Shown here one piece after another: positions 54,059-62,152 of a stretch of DNA of 64,000 nt; positions within the stretch are counted from its first letter, which is position 1; every line of letters starts with the position of its first letter. The stretch spans positions 124,001-188,000 of the forward strand of contig NZ_JABBND010000011.1 in assembly GCF_012933465.1 (NCBI RefSeq), read 5' to 3'. Both the position numbers and the translations under genes were made by a program. The DNA comes from Actinomycetospora sp. TBRC 11914. Lineage in GTDB: Bacteria > Actinomycetota > Actinomycetes > Mycobacteriales > Pseudonocardiaceae. Below the pieces are notes generated by a model. It did no database searches. It saw nothing but the letters and a program-made list of their open reading frames with translations, and was not told the DNA's origin.

Positions 54059-54670
54059 GTGTCCCTCTCAGCACGCTCCCGTGCCCTGACGATCGGCGTC
54101 CTCGCCGCCGCTGCCGCATCTCCGGCCACCGCGTTGGCCGCACCGGCGCCCGCCGCGCCGGCCGCCGCTCAGCCTGCCGCCGCCCAGCCCGCTGCCGCTC
54201 AGCCTGCCGCCGCTCAGCCCGCTGCCGCTCAGCCTGCTGCCGCTCAGCCTGCCGCCGCTCAGCCTGCCGCCGCCCAGCCTGCCGCCGCCCAGCCCACATA
54301 TGCCCAGCCCACGTATGCCCAGCCGGCCGCCGCGCAGCCCACCTACGCGCAGCCGGCCACCGCGCAGCCCACCTATGCGCAGCCGGCCTACGCCCAGCCG
54401 GCCACCGCGCAGCCGGCTCAGACCGCCCCGGAGCAGGGCCTCATCGCCCGAATGCTCGGCGCCACCCCGTCGTCGGCGTCGCCCTCGACGACCACCCCGG
54501 CACCCACGGCGACCTCGAAGGCCGACTCGAAGGCCTCGGACGTCAAGAAGTCGGGCGAGAAGAAGGCCGACTCGGCCAAGGCCGACGCCCAGAAGGACGG
54601 CCACGCCCTCAAGGACGACGCCAAGGGCGCGCAGGGCACGAGCGGCGTCCTCAGCGGCTTCCACGTCTAG
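54059..54670 (+). CDS. Secreted Ala-Gln-Pro/Tyr-rich repeat protein
   Basis: A 203-residue protein. A signal peptide (basic SARSR, hydrophobic LTIGVLAAAAASPATALA, cleavage after ALA) precedes 17 five-residue repeats, nine AAAQP then mixed TYAQP/ATAQP/AYAQP, and a charged C-terminal tail (K/D/S-rich, VKKSGEKKADSAKADAQK). No family recognised; an extracellular or wall-spanning low-complexity protein is inferred. GTG 54059 has GGAGG seven bases upstream. A class 2 operator lies upstream and a hairpin follows. Confidence 0.8.
   Translation: MSLSARSRALTIGVLAAAAASPATALAAPAPAAPAAAQPAAAQPAAAQPAAAQPAAAQPAAAQPAAAQPAAAQPAAAQPTYAQPTYAQPAAAQPTYAQPATAQPTYAQPAYAQPATAQPAQTAPEQGLIARMLGATPSSASPSTTTPAPTATSKADSKASDVKKSGEKKADSAKADAQKDGHALKDDAKGAQGTSGVLSGFHV
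54161..54415 (+). repeat. 17 tandem 15-bp coding repeats
   Basis: Units of 15 bp encode xxAQP pentapeptides. The first nine (AAAQP) are nearly identical at DNA level, alternating GCT/GCC and CCT/CCC; the later units vary more. Likely polymorphic in length. Confidence 0.92.
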
Positions 54671-54678
54671 CTCCGTGA

Positions 54679-54710
54679 CGACGCCGGTCCTCCCCAGAGG
54701 GCCGGCGTCG
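54679..54710. terminator. Hairpin after repeat protein
   Basis: A stem of about 14 bp (CGACGCCGGTCCTC, one G-T pair) with a CCCA loop begins nine bases after the stop codon. No T tract. Confidence 0.7.
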
Positions 54711-55107
54711 ACATCGCGCGCTCGAGGGTCCGTGGCCCTCGACCGGCCGGGCGCGGTCGGCCTAGCGTCGTCCGCAGCCCCCCGCCTGCCGAGAATTCCT
54801 GGCTGCGCCGACCACCTCACGCTGCGGCTCGGCGACCTGTTCGCGCCCTCGAGCCCCTCCCTCGCGTCATCCTGAACTACGGCCTGCCCGCGGTGGTCCG
54901 GGTGATCATCGGGCTCGTGGTCTCCCGCCTCCTGAGCGCGCTCGTTCGTCAAGCCCGGTCGTCGCCCGTCCGCCTTCCCCCGCACGTCGCCCTGCCGCAG
55001 CCACCGGGACGCGCACGCTTCGACGTCGGGCCTCGACCGCGTGGGACGCCTGCCTGCGGCGGGAAGACGCGGCCCGCCCCGGCACTGGCTCGGTCCGGGT
55101 TCGTCGA
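54711..55107. other. Gene-poor stretch
   Basis: No convincing gene. Short frames exist, for instance 54893-55186 plus (first 17 codons all end in G or C and read VVRVIIGLVVSRLLSALV), which could be a decayed membrane-protein remnant, but the rest loses coding bias. No RNA gene or mobile element signature was seen. Confidence 0.5.
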
Positions 55108-55224
55108 TCAGTCGGTCACCGAGTCCACGAGCCACCACTCGAGCGCCGTGGCGACGTCGAGCCCGGTCGCGGACAGCGCCGGGTAGAGCGTGCGGTGCCG
55201 CCCGATGCGCCGCGGCACCGACAC
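55108..55224 (-). CDS. Possible 38-residue small protein
   Basis: GTG 55224 opens a short frame, RRIGRHRTLYPALSATGLDVATALEWWLVDSVTD at its C-terminal part, preceded by GGGGGAAC. Codon third positions are nearly all G or C, and the peptide looks protein-like, but the length and lack of homology I can recall make it doubtful. It could be the end of a degraded gene. Confidence 0.25.
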   Translation of the reverse strand: MSVPRRIGRHRTLYPALSATGLDVATALEWWLVDSVTD

Positions 55225-55317
55225 CGTTCCCCCGCCGCGGCCAGGCACTCGTTCCCTCCTGCCTGGGGTCCTCGGAATGAGGTCGGCCCTTCGAGAGAGC
55301 GGCTGTCGACGCGTCGG

Positions 55318-55800
55318 TCAGGCCCCGACGACGGCCTCGCGGGCGTGCGCGGCGCGAGACACGCGGACGAGGACCGCGAACCGGTCGGCCAGGACCCGCC
55401 GCGGCGCTGGGCCGTCCCGGTGGCCGTCGAGGAACGAGGAGCCGACCAGCCCGAAGACCGCTCCGCCGACGGCGAAGAGCACCATCGACCACAGGAGGGC
55501 CACGGAGGGGAACACCGGCGTGAACATCGCGAACAACAGCCCCACCAGCAGCCCGGACCACAGGCCGCCCAGCGCGCCCAGGCCGGCGGCACGCGGCTTC
55601 GTCGATCGCCGCGTCTCCGCGCGCTCGACCGTGGTCAGGTCCGTGCCGACGATGCGGAGGTCCTCGGCGGGGACCCCGGCGCTCGACAGCCGGGCGACGA
55701 CGTCCCTGGCCTCCTGGAGGCTCCCGTAGGTGCCGAGCTCCTCGAAGCTCTCCGTCGCGCCAGGGGTCGGTTCGGTCTCGTGGTCGGTCATCGTGGTCAT
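55318..55800 (-). CDS. General-stress-type membrane protein (YflT-like)
   Basis: A 160-residue protein. An N-terminal soluble domain (ELGTYGSLQEARDVVARLSSAGVPAEDLRIVGTDL) is followed by two glycine-rich membrane helices (GLGALGGLWSGLLVGLLFAMFT and LWSMVLFAVGGAVFGLVGSSFL). This arrangement is that of the general stress protein family with a YflT-like N-terminal domain. ATG 55800 or 55791. Physiological role unknown. Confidence 0.78.
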   Translation of the reverse strand: MTTMTDHETEPTPGATESFEELGTYGSLQEARDVVARLSSAGVPAEDLRIVGTDLTTVERAETRRSTKPRAAGLGALGGLWSGLLVGLLFAMFTPVFPSVALLWSMVLFAVGGAVFGLVGSSFLDGHRDGPAPRRVLADRFAVLVRVSRAAHAREAVVGA

Positions 55801-55908
55801 GGCGTTCTCTCCTCGAACAACGGGTTGGTCCCGTTCTCGAGGGTGCTGTCACGCCGTGTGCCGTCGCTGTGACGGGGCTGGGGATGCGCCCCGGAGGACC
55901 GTGCTCGA

Positions 55909-57147
55909 TCAGGCGTCGAGCTCCAGGCGCACCGGGAGCCGGCGGAAGGTGGCGACGAAGGTGGTCTTCGCCCGGACGACCTCGCCGTCGATCTCCAGCG
56001 AGCGGATGCGCGGGATCAGGCGCTCGAAGAAGGTGCGGAGCTCGAGCCGGGCGAGGTAGGCGCCGAGACAGAAGTGCGGGCCCGCGCCGTAGGCGAGGTG
56101 GTTCGCGGCGTCGCGACGGGTCACGTCGAACTCGTAGGGGGAGGCGAAGACCTCCTCGTCCCGGTTCGCCGAGGGGTAGGACAGCAGCAGCCAGTCCCCC
56201 GCCGCGATCCGCCGGCCGCCCAGCTCGACGTCCCGGGCCGCGGTGCGCATGAAGTGCTTGGTGGGCGTGACCCACCGGGCGATCTCCTCGATCGCGGCCG
56301 GGATCAGCGCGGGGTCGGCCTGCAGCCGCGCGAGCTGGTCGGGGTGGGACGCGAGTGCCTCGATCCCGCCCGCGAGCACGGTGCTGACCGTGTCGTGGCC
56401 GGCCGTGGCGAGCAGGACGTAGTAGGGCACGAGCTCGGGCGGCTCGAGGAGGCGGCCGTCGACGGTCGCGTTGGCGAGCGCGGAGCCGAGGTCGTCCGTC
56501 GGCTCGGCCCGCCGCCGCATGGCGAGGCCCATGAAGTACTCGCCGAACTCCTGCACGACGACGGCGATGGTGGCGTCGTTGTCGGCCCGGGCGACGTCGG
56601 TGTCCTTCGACCCGAAGAGCTCCTGGGAGAGGCGGTGGATGCGGGCGTCGTCCTCGGGTCCGATGCCCATGGCCGCGAGGATCACGCGCAGCGGGATCCC
56701 CGCCGCGACCTCGCTCGCGAACTCGATCGTCTCGCCGTTGCGGGCCGCGACGTCCGCGAGGACGCGGTCGACCGCCTGCTCGATGGCGGGCGCCTGCGCC
56801 CGCACCGCCCCGGTCCGGAACCACCGGGCGACGAGCTTGCGGTACTCGCGGTGCTCGGCCCCGTCCATGCCGACGAGGTTCCGCACGGGCGGGCCGCCGC
56901 CGTCCCGGTCCTTGCCGTCGACGAGGATCGGGTACGGCGCGTTGCGGAAGGTCGCGCCGTCGCGCTCCACCGCCGAGACGTCCCGGTGACGCAGCACCGC
57001 CCAGAAGGGCACGAACCCGGGGTCGTCGACGCGGACCACGCCCTCCTCGCGCCGCAACCGGGCGGCCTCCCGGTGCCAGCTCTCCTCGTCCGCGTAGGCC
57101 GACGGGTCGGTGAAGATGCTGAGCCGCTCGGTGGTGGTCGCACTCAT
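55909..57147 (-). CDS. Cytochrome P450
   Basis: A 412-residue P450: I-helix LLATAGHDTVSTVLAG with the regular Gly-His-Asp-Thr, EEIARWVTP and haem loop YGAGPHFCLGAYLARLE with Cys at about residue 360. Bacterial class I type needing ferredoxin and reductase. ATG 57147 follows GGGAGGAG. Divergent from the second P450; two TAGCC-type operators lie between them. Substrate unknown. Confidence 0.93.
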   Translation of the reverse strand: MSATTTERLSIFTDPSAYADEESWHREAARLRREEGVVRVDDPGFVPFWAVLRHRDVSAVERDGATFRNAPYPILVDGKDRDGGGPPVRNLVGMDGAEHREYRKLVARWFRTGAVRAQAPAIEQAVDRVLADVAARNGETIEFASEVAAGIPLRVILAAMGIGPEDDARIHRLSQELFGSKDTDVARADNDATIAVVVQEFGEYFMGLAMRRRAEPTDDLGSALANATVDGRLLEPPELVPYYVLLATAGHDTVSTVLAGGIEALASHPDQLARLQADPALIPAAIEEIARWVTPTKHFMRTAARDVELGGRRIAAGDWLLLSYPSANRDEEVFASPYEFDVTRRDAANHLAYGAGPHFCLGAYLARLELRTFFERLIPRIRSLEIDGEVVRAKTTFVATFRRLPVRLELDA

Positions 57148-57179
57148 CGGGTCTCCTCCCGCTGTGATGCGGGCAACTC

Positions 57180-57192
57180 TAGCCACTGGCTA
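57180..57192. promoter_or_regulatory. TAGCCA-C-TGGCTA operator, class 3
   Basis: Perfect 6-bp arms around one base, 33 bp upstream of the minus-strand P450. The same TAGCC-N3-GGCTA pattern recurs at 57260, 60559 and 63059 and nowhere else that I saw. Confidence 0.72.
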
Positions 57193-57258
57193 AAGACGAT
57201 GTCCACGGGCGCAGCGCTGCGGCTCGACCACTGGCCCGAGGGTCGACCCGCCGCTAAC

Positions 57259-57273
57259 CTAGCCATCGGCTAG
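57259..57273. promoter_or_regulatory. CTAGCC-ATC-GGCTAG operator, class 3
   Basis: Perfect 6-bp arms, 37 bp upstream of the plus-strand P450. Together with 57180 it gives each divergent P450 its own site. Confidence 0.72.
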
Positions 57274-57309
57274 GGCAGCCGCCGCCGTCGGAGGAGCCGG
57301 AGGAGACCC

Positions 57310-58476
57310 GTGACCGTTCCCGAGCAGACCGCCTTCGAGGGACCGAGCACGACGCTCGACCTCTGGTCCGACGAGGTCCTCGCCGACCCGTTCCCGGCCT
57401 ACGAGCTGATGCGACGGCTCGGGCCCGCCGTGTGGCTCGAGCAGCACGACATGGTGGCGCTGCCGCGCTACGCCGAGGTGAAGGCTGCTCTCTCGGACTG
57501 GCGGACATTCTCGTCCGGCTCGGGGGTGTGCGCCGACGCCGGGACCAACGCTGCGCTGCCACCGGGCCTGCTCTGGAGCGACCCGCCGGAGCACGACGAT
57601 TTCCGACGCCGGACGGCGCGACAGCTCGCGCCCCGTCGTGTCGAGACCGAGCGCGACGAGGTGGAACGGGCCGCGCGGGCCGTGGTCGATCCACTCCTGG
57701 ACCGCGGGCAGGCCGAGGTGGTGACCGAGCTCGCCCGGCCCTTCAGCAGCGCCGTGGTCGGCGACTTCGTCGGCATCGCCGAACCCGACCGCGAACACCT
57801 CGCCGAGCGGTCCGAACTGGCCTTCCAGGTGTTCGGCCCCGGCTGCCCGCGCCAGCGGGCCGGGCTCGCCGCCGTCCAGGAGGTCTTCGAGGCCACGATG
57901 GATCTCGCGGGCCGCCTGCAGCCCGGCGGCCGCGGGGCCGAGCTGGTCGCGCACGGCGAGCCCGAGAGCCTCGTCAGCTACGTCTGGCCCGGCATCGACA
58001 CCACCGTCAACGCCGTCAGCGCCGCCCTGCACCTCTTCGCCGACCACCCGGACCAGTGGGCGCTGCTGCGCGAGGACCCGGCGCTCGTCGCGTCCGCGGC
58101 GGCCGAGGTACTGCGGATCCGCGGACCGGTCCGCTACTTCACGCGGTTCACGACGACGGCGACCTCCATCGGCGATGTCCCGCTCTCCCGCGGCACCCGG
58201 GTGCTGATCATGTACGGCAGCGCGAACCACGACGAGCGGCAGTTCCCGGACCCGGAGCGCTTCGACATCACCCGACGGCCGAACGCCCACCTCGCGTTCG
58301 GTCACGGCCTGCACCGATGCGCCGGAGCGAGCCTGGCCTTGCGCGAGCTGCAGACCCTGCTCGAGGTGCTCGTGCCCCGCGTCGCCGGGCTGGAACTGCT
58401 CGACGCGCCGAGCTGGTGCGACAACCTGGCCAACCACGGCCTCGCCCGGCTCCCGATGCGGTTCGTGCCCGTGTGA
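57310..58476 (+). CDS. Cytochrome P450, CYP199-like
   Basis: A 388-residue P450: RYAEVKAALSDWRTFSS, I-helix VWPGIDTTVNAV, FTRFTTTATSIG, YGSANHDERQFPDPERFDITRRPNAHLAFG, haem loop FGHGLHRCAGASLALRE (Cys at about 337), ending LANHGLARLPMRFVPV. From memory this order and the GIDTTV I-helix match CYP199-type enzymes that O-demethylate para-substituted benzoates. That function is an inference supported by the dioxygenase and LigC-like neighbours. GTG 57310. Confidence 0.9.
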   Translation: MTVPEQTAFEGPSTTLDLWSDEVLADPFPAYELMRRLGPAVWLEQHDMVALPRYAEVKAALSDWRTFSSGSGVCADAGTNAALPPGLLWSDPPEHDDFRRRTARQLAPRRVETERDEVERAARAVVDPLLDRGQAEVVTELARPFSSAVVGDFVGIAEPDREHLAERSELAFQVFGPGCPRQRAGLAAVQEVFEATMDLAGRLQPGGRGAELVAHGEPESLVSYVWPGIDTTVNAVSAALHLFADHPDQWALLREDPALVASAAAEVLRIRGPVRYFTRFTTTATSIGDVPLSRGTRVLIMYGSANHDERQFPDPERFDITRRPNAHLAFGHGLHRCAGASLALRELQTLLEVLVPRVAGLELLDAPSWCDNLANHGLARLPMRFVPV

Positions 58477-58549
58477 CCTCCGTTCGTCGTGGCCCGGGCC
58501 ACCAGCCCACGACGCTGTGCGGCCCGTCCGGGATGGCTAACCTTGTCCG

Positions 58550-59737
58550 ATGACAGGGTCCCGGCCCCGTGGCAGCGAGGCGGTGTCCGAAGCCCTGGTG
58601 GACGCCGCCCGCTCCCTGCTGGCCGAGCGGTCTCCCCGCGCGATCTCCGGTCGCGAGCTCGCGGACCGGGCCGGGGTCAACTACGGCCAGATCCACCACC
58701 ACTTCGGCACCAAGGACCAGCTGTTCGCCGAGGCCCTGCGCCGCAACGCCGAGGAGTTCCTGGCCGAGGAGATGGCCGGCGGCACCCGGGAGCCGGTGCC
58801 CATCGTGGTCGACCGCGCCGACGGGCTCTGGCGCACGCTGGCGCACCTCGCGCTGGACCACGCCAACGAGCGGTCGCCGGAGGACGCCGTCATGCAGCGG
58901 TTCCTGCGGTTGCGGGCCGAGGCCCTCGGCCTGCGCCGGACGCACCTCGAGGTCCGCAGCCAGGTGGCCACCGTCGTGGCGCTCCAGTTCGGCTGGGGAC
59001 TCTTCGACCGGTCGATCACGTCGGGGCTGGGCGTGGCGGTCGACGCGGACGCGCTGGGCAAGGGCGTGGCCGAGCGCTCGACCCGGCTCGTGAACACCGA
59101 CCTCGCGGACCGGAACGCCGAGCTGATCCGCGAGCCGCGCCGACGCCCCGGGCCCCGCCCCGAACCCCATCCGTGCCCCGCTCCGCCCGCGGGCCGGGGC
59201 CCCGACGCGGTGCGGGCCCGGCTCGTGGACGCGGCCCGGCGCCTGCTCACCGAGAAGTCGCCCCGGGCGATCGCGGGCCGCGAGCTCGCCGCTCGGGCCG
59301 GCGTGAACTACGGGCAGATCCACCACTACTTCGGCAGCGTCGACGGTGTCTTCCGCGCCGCTCTGGCGGACAGCTGGGAGCAGTACGTCCACGACCACAT
59401 GACCGACGTCGATCCCGACCGGCCGGCGGCCATCGTCACCGACCCGGTCCCGGGCGTCTGGGAGACCGCCGCCCACCGGGCGCTGGATCCGGCCTGGCAC
59501 GACGATGCCCCGGTCGCCACCCTGGTCCGCCGTCGCCACCTGGTGGCCGAGCAGTGGCGGGCGGACCCGGAGGAGCCCGCCGTCGTCGAGGCGGCCGCCG
59601 CCTACGCGGGCCTGCAGTACGGCTGGGGCGTCTTCGAGCGCTTCGTCGTCGGCGGGCTGGGGATCCCGGACTCGCAGGTGGCGGCGGTCCGTCGCCGCGC
59701 CCGCGAGCTGTCCCGGCTCCTCACCCTGCGTCCGTGA
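58550..59737 (+). CDS. Fused tandem double TetR regulator
   Basis: A 395-residue protein made of two complete TetR units in one frame. The first has SPRAISGRELADRAGVNYGQIHHHFGTKDQLFAEAL (about residues 27-62); after an effector domain and a Pro-rich linker (RRRPGPRPEPHPCPAPP) comes a second DNA-binding domain, SPRAIAGRELAARAGVNYGQIHHYFGSVDGVFRAAL. The two recognition helices are nearly identical, so the fusion should act as a built-in dimer on the symmetric TAGCC-N3-GGCTA sites. A half-site ATGGCTAA lies at 58533, just upstream, hinting at autoregulation. Confidence 0.9.
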   Translation: MTGSRPRGSEAVSEALVDAARSLLAERSPRAISGRELADRAGVNYGQIHHHFGTKDQLFAEALRRNAEEFLAEEMAGGTREPVPIVVDRADGLWRTLAHLALDHANERSPEDAVMQRFLRLRAEALGLRRTHLEVRSQVATVVALQFGWGLFDRSITSGLGVAVDADALGKGVAERSTRLVNTDLADRNAELIREPRRRPGPRPEPHPCPAPPAGRGPDAVRARLVDAARRLLTEKSPRAIAGRELAARAGVNYGQIHHYFGSVDGVFRAALADSWEQYVHDHMTDVDPDRPAAIVTDPVPGVWETAAHRALDPAWHDDAPVATLVRRRHLVAEQWRADPEEPAVVEAAAAYAGLQYGWGVFERFVVGGLGIPDSQVAAVRRRARELSRLLTLRP

Positions 59738-59738
59738 T

Positions 59739-60518
59739 TCACGCCCGGTCTGCCGGGTGCGCGAAGCCGTGCCGCACCCCGAAACCGGGGGGCGGCCCGA
59801 CGACCTCCGGCGGCGGGTCGTCGAGGGCGAACTCGACGGCGTCCGTCGTGACGTCGACGGCGAGCGTCGCGGTCGCGACGAGGCCGTCGCGCACCCGCTC
59901 GGTCCGCGCCCAGGCGTCGGACGGGCCACCCGCGACGCCGATGACGAAGTCGTCGTCGTTGGTGGCCGCCCGCCGGTCGGCCCGCTGCCGGTAGGGCTCC
60001 TGTGTCGCCACCCAGGCGATCACCCGCTCCGGGAAGTACAGCTGGGTGGTGTGCACGGGCCGGTCGCCGGCCCGCAGCCGCAGGTGCAGGTGCGGGGTCC
60101 GCGGGCTGTACCACCCGGGGAAGATGCTGCGGAACCGGACGACGCCGTCGGCGTCGGTCAGCTGGGTGCCGCGCAGGAAGCGGTCGTCGGTGCGCGGGTC
60201 CTGGCGGGCACCGTTGGGCAGCAGCTCGTCGGGGTCGTTGTCGTAGCCGGAGTAGACACCGAGCGCGTCGCAGTGCCAGAGGTCGACCGCCACGTCGGGC
60301 ACGGGCCGGCCGTCGGCGCCGGAGACGACCCGGACGCCGAGGTCCAGGGGCACGCCGTCCTTCCCCTCGCGCACGTCGGAGCGCGTCAGCCGGTCCCCTT
60401 CGCCGCCGATGTAGTAGGGCCCCTCGATCTGCTCCACGCTGGGACCGGTCGGAGCCGCCGGGAAGCGGTCGAGCGGAATCCCGGGAGGTGCCGCCGACCG
60501 CCCGACCTCGGTTGCCAT
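59739..60518 (-). CDS. Intradiol ring-cleavage dioxygenase
   Basis: A 259-residue non-haem Fe(III) dioxygenase: EGPYYIGG at the N-terminus, VDLWHCDALGVYSGY with the first Tyr ligand, FRSIFPGWYSPRTPHLHLRL with the second Tyr and the His-x-His ligands, TTQLYFPE. Typical of catechol/hydroxyquinol/protocatechuate intradiol enzymes, though it is a divergent type and no N-terminal dimerisation domain is present. It should open a dihydroxylated aromatic ring. ATG 60518, 40 bp from a class 3 operator. Confidence 0.9.
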   Translation of the reverse strand: MATEVGRSAAPPGIPLDRFPAAPTGPSVEQIEGPYYIGGEGDRLTRSDVREGKDGVPLDLGVRVVSGADGRPVPDVAVDLWHCDALGVYSGYDNDPDELLPNGARQDPRTDDRFLRGTQLTDADGVVRFRSIFPGWYSPRTPHLHLRLRAGDRPVHTTQLYFPERVIAWVATQEPYRQRADRRAATNDDDFVIGVAGGPSDAWARTERVRDGLVATATLAVDVTTDAVEFALDDPPPEVVGPPPGFGVRHGFAHPADRA

Positions 60519-60557
60519 GGCTCGTTCCTCTCGCCCGCCGGTCCCGACCGGCTTACT

Positions 60558-60571
60558 CTAGCCGATGGCTA
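60558..60571. promoter_or_regulatory. TAGCC-GAT-GGCTA operator, class 3
   Basis: Core at 60559-60571, between the divergent dioxygenase and aldolase genes, 28 bp before the aldolase start. Confidence 0.72.
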
Positions 60572-60599
60572 AGAACCACGGCGGGAAGCGAGGCGCCGC

Positions 60600-61379
60600 A
60601 TGGACCGTCGCACCGGGTGCAGGGAGCGGCTCGCCGCCGGCGACCTGCTCGTCGGGACGTTCGTGAAGACCGCGGCGGTCGAGACGGTCGAGCTGCTCGA
60701 CCGGGCGGGTCTCGACGTCCTGTGCCTCGACGCCGAGCACGCCCCGCTCGGGCGCGCCGAGGTCGCTCTCCTCGCGGCCGCCGCCCACGGTCGGGACGTC
60801 GCGTGCCTGGTGCGGGTGTCGTCGGCCGGCGAGATCGGGGCGGCCCTGGACGCGGGGGCCACCGGGGTCGTCGTCCCCCAGGTCTCGTCGGCCGACGGGG
60901 CGGCCGACGTCGTCCGCCGGGCGCACTACGGCCCCGGGGGCCGTGGCTACTCGGGCTCGACGCGCGCCACCGGCTACGGCACCGGGACCATGGCCGAGCA
61001 CCTCGACGCCGCCCGGCGCCGCACCGTCGTGGTGGTCCAGGTCGAGGATCCCGACGGCGTGGCGCAGGTAAACGCCATCGTGCGGGTCGAGGGCGTCGAC
61101 GCCGTCCTGCTCGGGCTGGCCGACCTCACGGTGAGCCTGGGGGCCGACGACCGGCGGGCCCCGGAGGTCGTCGAGGCCGCCGAGCGGGTCCGCCGGGCGG
61201 TCGGCGCCTCCCCCGTGGCGCTGGCCGAGGTGGTGCCCGTCGAGGGACTGGAGGCCGCCCGGGCCCGCGGCGTCGGACTGGCCCTGGTGGGGTCCGACCA
61301 GCAACTGCTGCGCTCCGGCGCCGAGGCGATCGTCGGCGCGGCCGCCGCCGTCCGGGGCGGAGGTCAGTCGGCCACGTAG
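60600..61379 (+). CDS. HpcH/HpaI-family class II aldolase
   Basis: A 259-residue TIM-barrel aldolase: GTFVKTAAVETVELL, LDAEHAPLGRAEV, VVPQVSSADGA, and the metal ligands in VQVEDPDGV and GLADLTVSLG. The family splits 4-hydroxy-2-oxo acids to pyruvate and an aldehyde or oxaloacetate, the last step of many ring-cleavage pathways. ATG 60600. Its last 16 bases overlap the convergent cupin gene. Confidence 0.9.
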   Translation: MDRRTGCRERLAAGDLLVGTFVKTAAVETVELLDRAGLDVLCLDAEHAPLGRAEVALLAAAAHGRDVACLVRVSSAGEIGAALDAGATGVVVPQVSSADGAADVVRRAHYGPGGRGYSGSTRATGYGTGTMAEHLDAARRRTVVVVQVEDPDGVAQVNAIVRVEGVDAVLLGLADLTVSLGADDRRAPEVVEAAERVRRAVGASPVALAEVVPVEGLEAARARGVGLALVGSDQQLLRSGAEAIVGAAAAVRGGGQSAT

Positions 61380-62152
61380 TCGTCGGCGTTGGCGACCATG
61401 CCCCGGGCGATGAAGTCCGCCCGCGGCGGGCTGAACAGGTCGATCATCAGGTGCGGCCCGGCGCCGACGCCCTCGGTGGTGTGCTCGGTGCCCGCCGGGA
61501 TGACGAGCAGGCTCGGCGAACCGGCCTCGAGGTGCTCGTCCGGCCGCCACCGGTCGGCGTCGGGACCCCAGGGGACGCGCAGGTGGTGGAGGTAGTCGCC
61601 CTGCAGCGCGAGGGTTCCCTGCTCGAAGTCCCGGTGGGCGTGCGGGCTGAGCGTCGACCGGTCGCGCGGCCCGTCGTACTCCACCCAGTTGATGCTCAGG
61701 GTGCTGCTCTGCACCATCCGCAGGCGACCGCCCGCACCGGTCCTCGGGAGCTCGTCCACCGCGTGCACGACGATGCGGTTCTCGGGACGACGACGCCGGT
61801 GGGGCACGGGCACCACCAGCCGCGGGTCCCGGCCCTCCCCCGGAGGCCCGGCGACGGCGTCGGGGTCGCCGCGGAGCACGACGCAGGTCCCGGCCGCGGC
61901 CCGCTGCACGACGTGCCGGCCCGGCGGCAGGATGCAGATCGACCGCCGCGGGGCCTCGCAGGTCGACGCCGACCCGCTGACGGTGGCTCCGACGTCCGGG
62001 AGCAGGACCATCGTCTCGCCGTCGGACGCGACGGTCACCGGTCCGCGGCCGCCCTCGTGCAGCGCGACCGCGAAGTGCGCGCCCCGGGCCACGGCGCCGT
62101 CGGCGAGCGTGGCGAAGGAGCGGGCCGGTGCCGTCGTGATCGCGTCCGTCAT
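61364..62152 (-). CDS. Cupin-domain protein
   Basis: A 262-residue bicupin-like protein. The N-terminal half has weak cupin character (SICILPPGRHVVQ); the C-terminal half has the metal motif PHAHRDFEQGTLALQG (His-x-His-x3-Glu) and a later His in PAGTEHTTEGVG. It may be a dioxygenase, isomerase or binding protein; nothing fixes the substrate. ATG 62152 overlaps the hydrolase stop. Confidence 0.82.
   Translation of the reverse strand: MTDAITTAPARSFATLADGAVARGAHFAVALHEGGRGPVTVASDGETMVLLPDVGATVSGSASTCEAPRRSICILPPGRHVVQRAAAGTCVVLRGDPDAVAGPPGEGRDPRLVVPVPHRRRRPENRIVVHAVDELPRTGAGGRLRMVQSSTLSINWVEYDGPRDRSTLSPHAHRDFEQGTLALQGDYLHHLRVPWGPDADRWRPDEHLEAGSPSLLVIPAGTEHTTEGVGAGPHLMIDLFSPPRADFIARGMVANADDYVAD

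Noticed and set aside
54161-54415. Tandem repeat resembling a CRISPR or minisatellite array
   Set aside because: 15-bp units without spacers, in frame inside a secreted-protein gene.
58550-59737. Double TetR as a frameshift or assembly fusion of two genes
   Set aside because: One frame with a coherent Pro-rich linker and no internal ribosome-binding site or start near the second domain; a real fusion is simpler.
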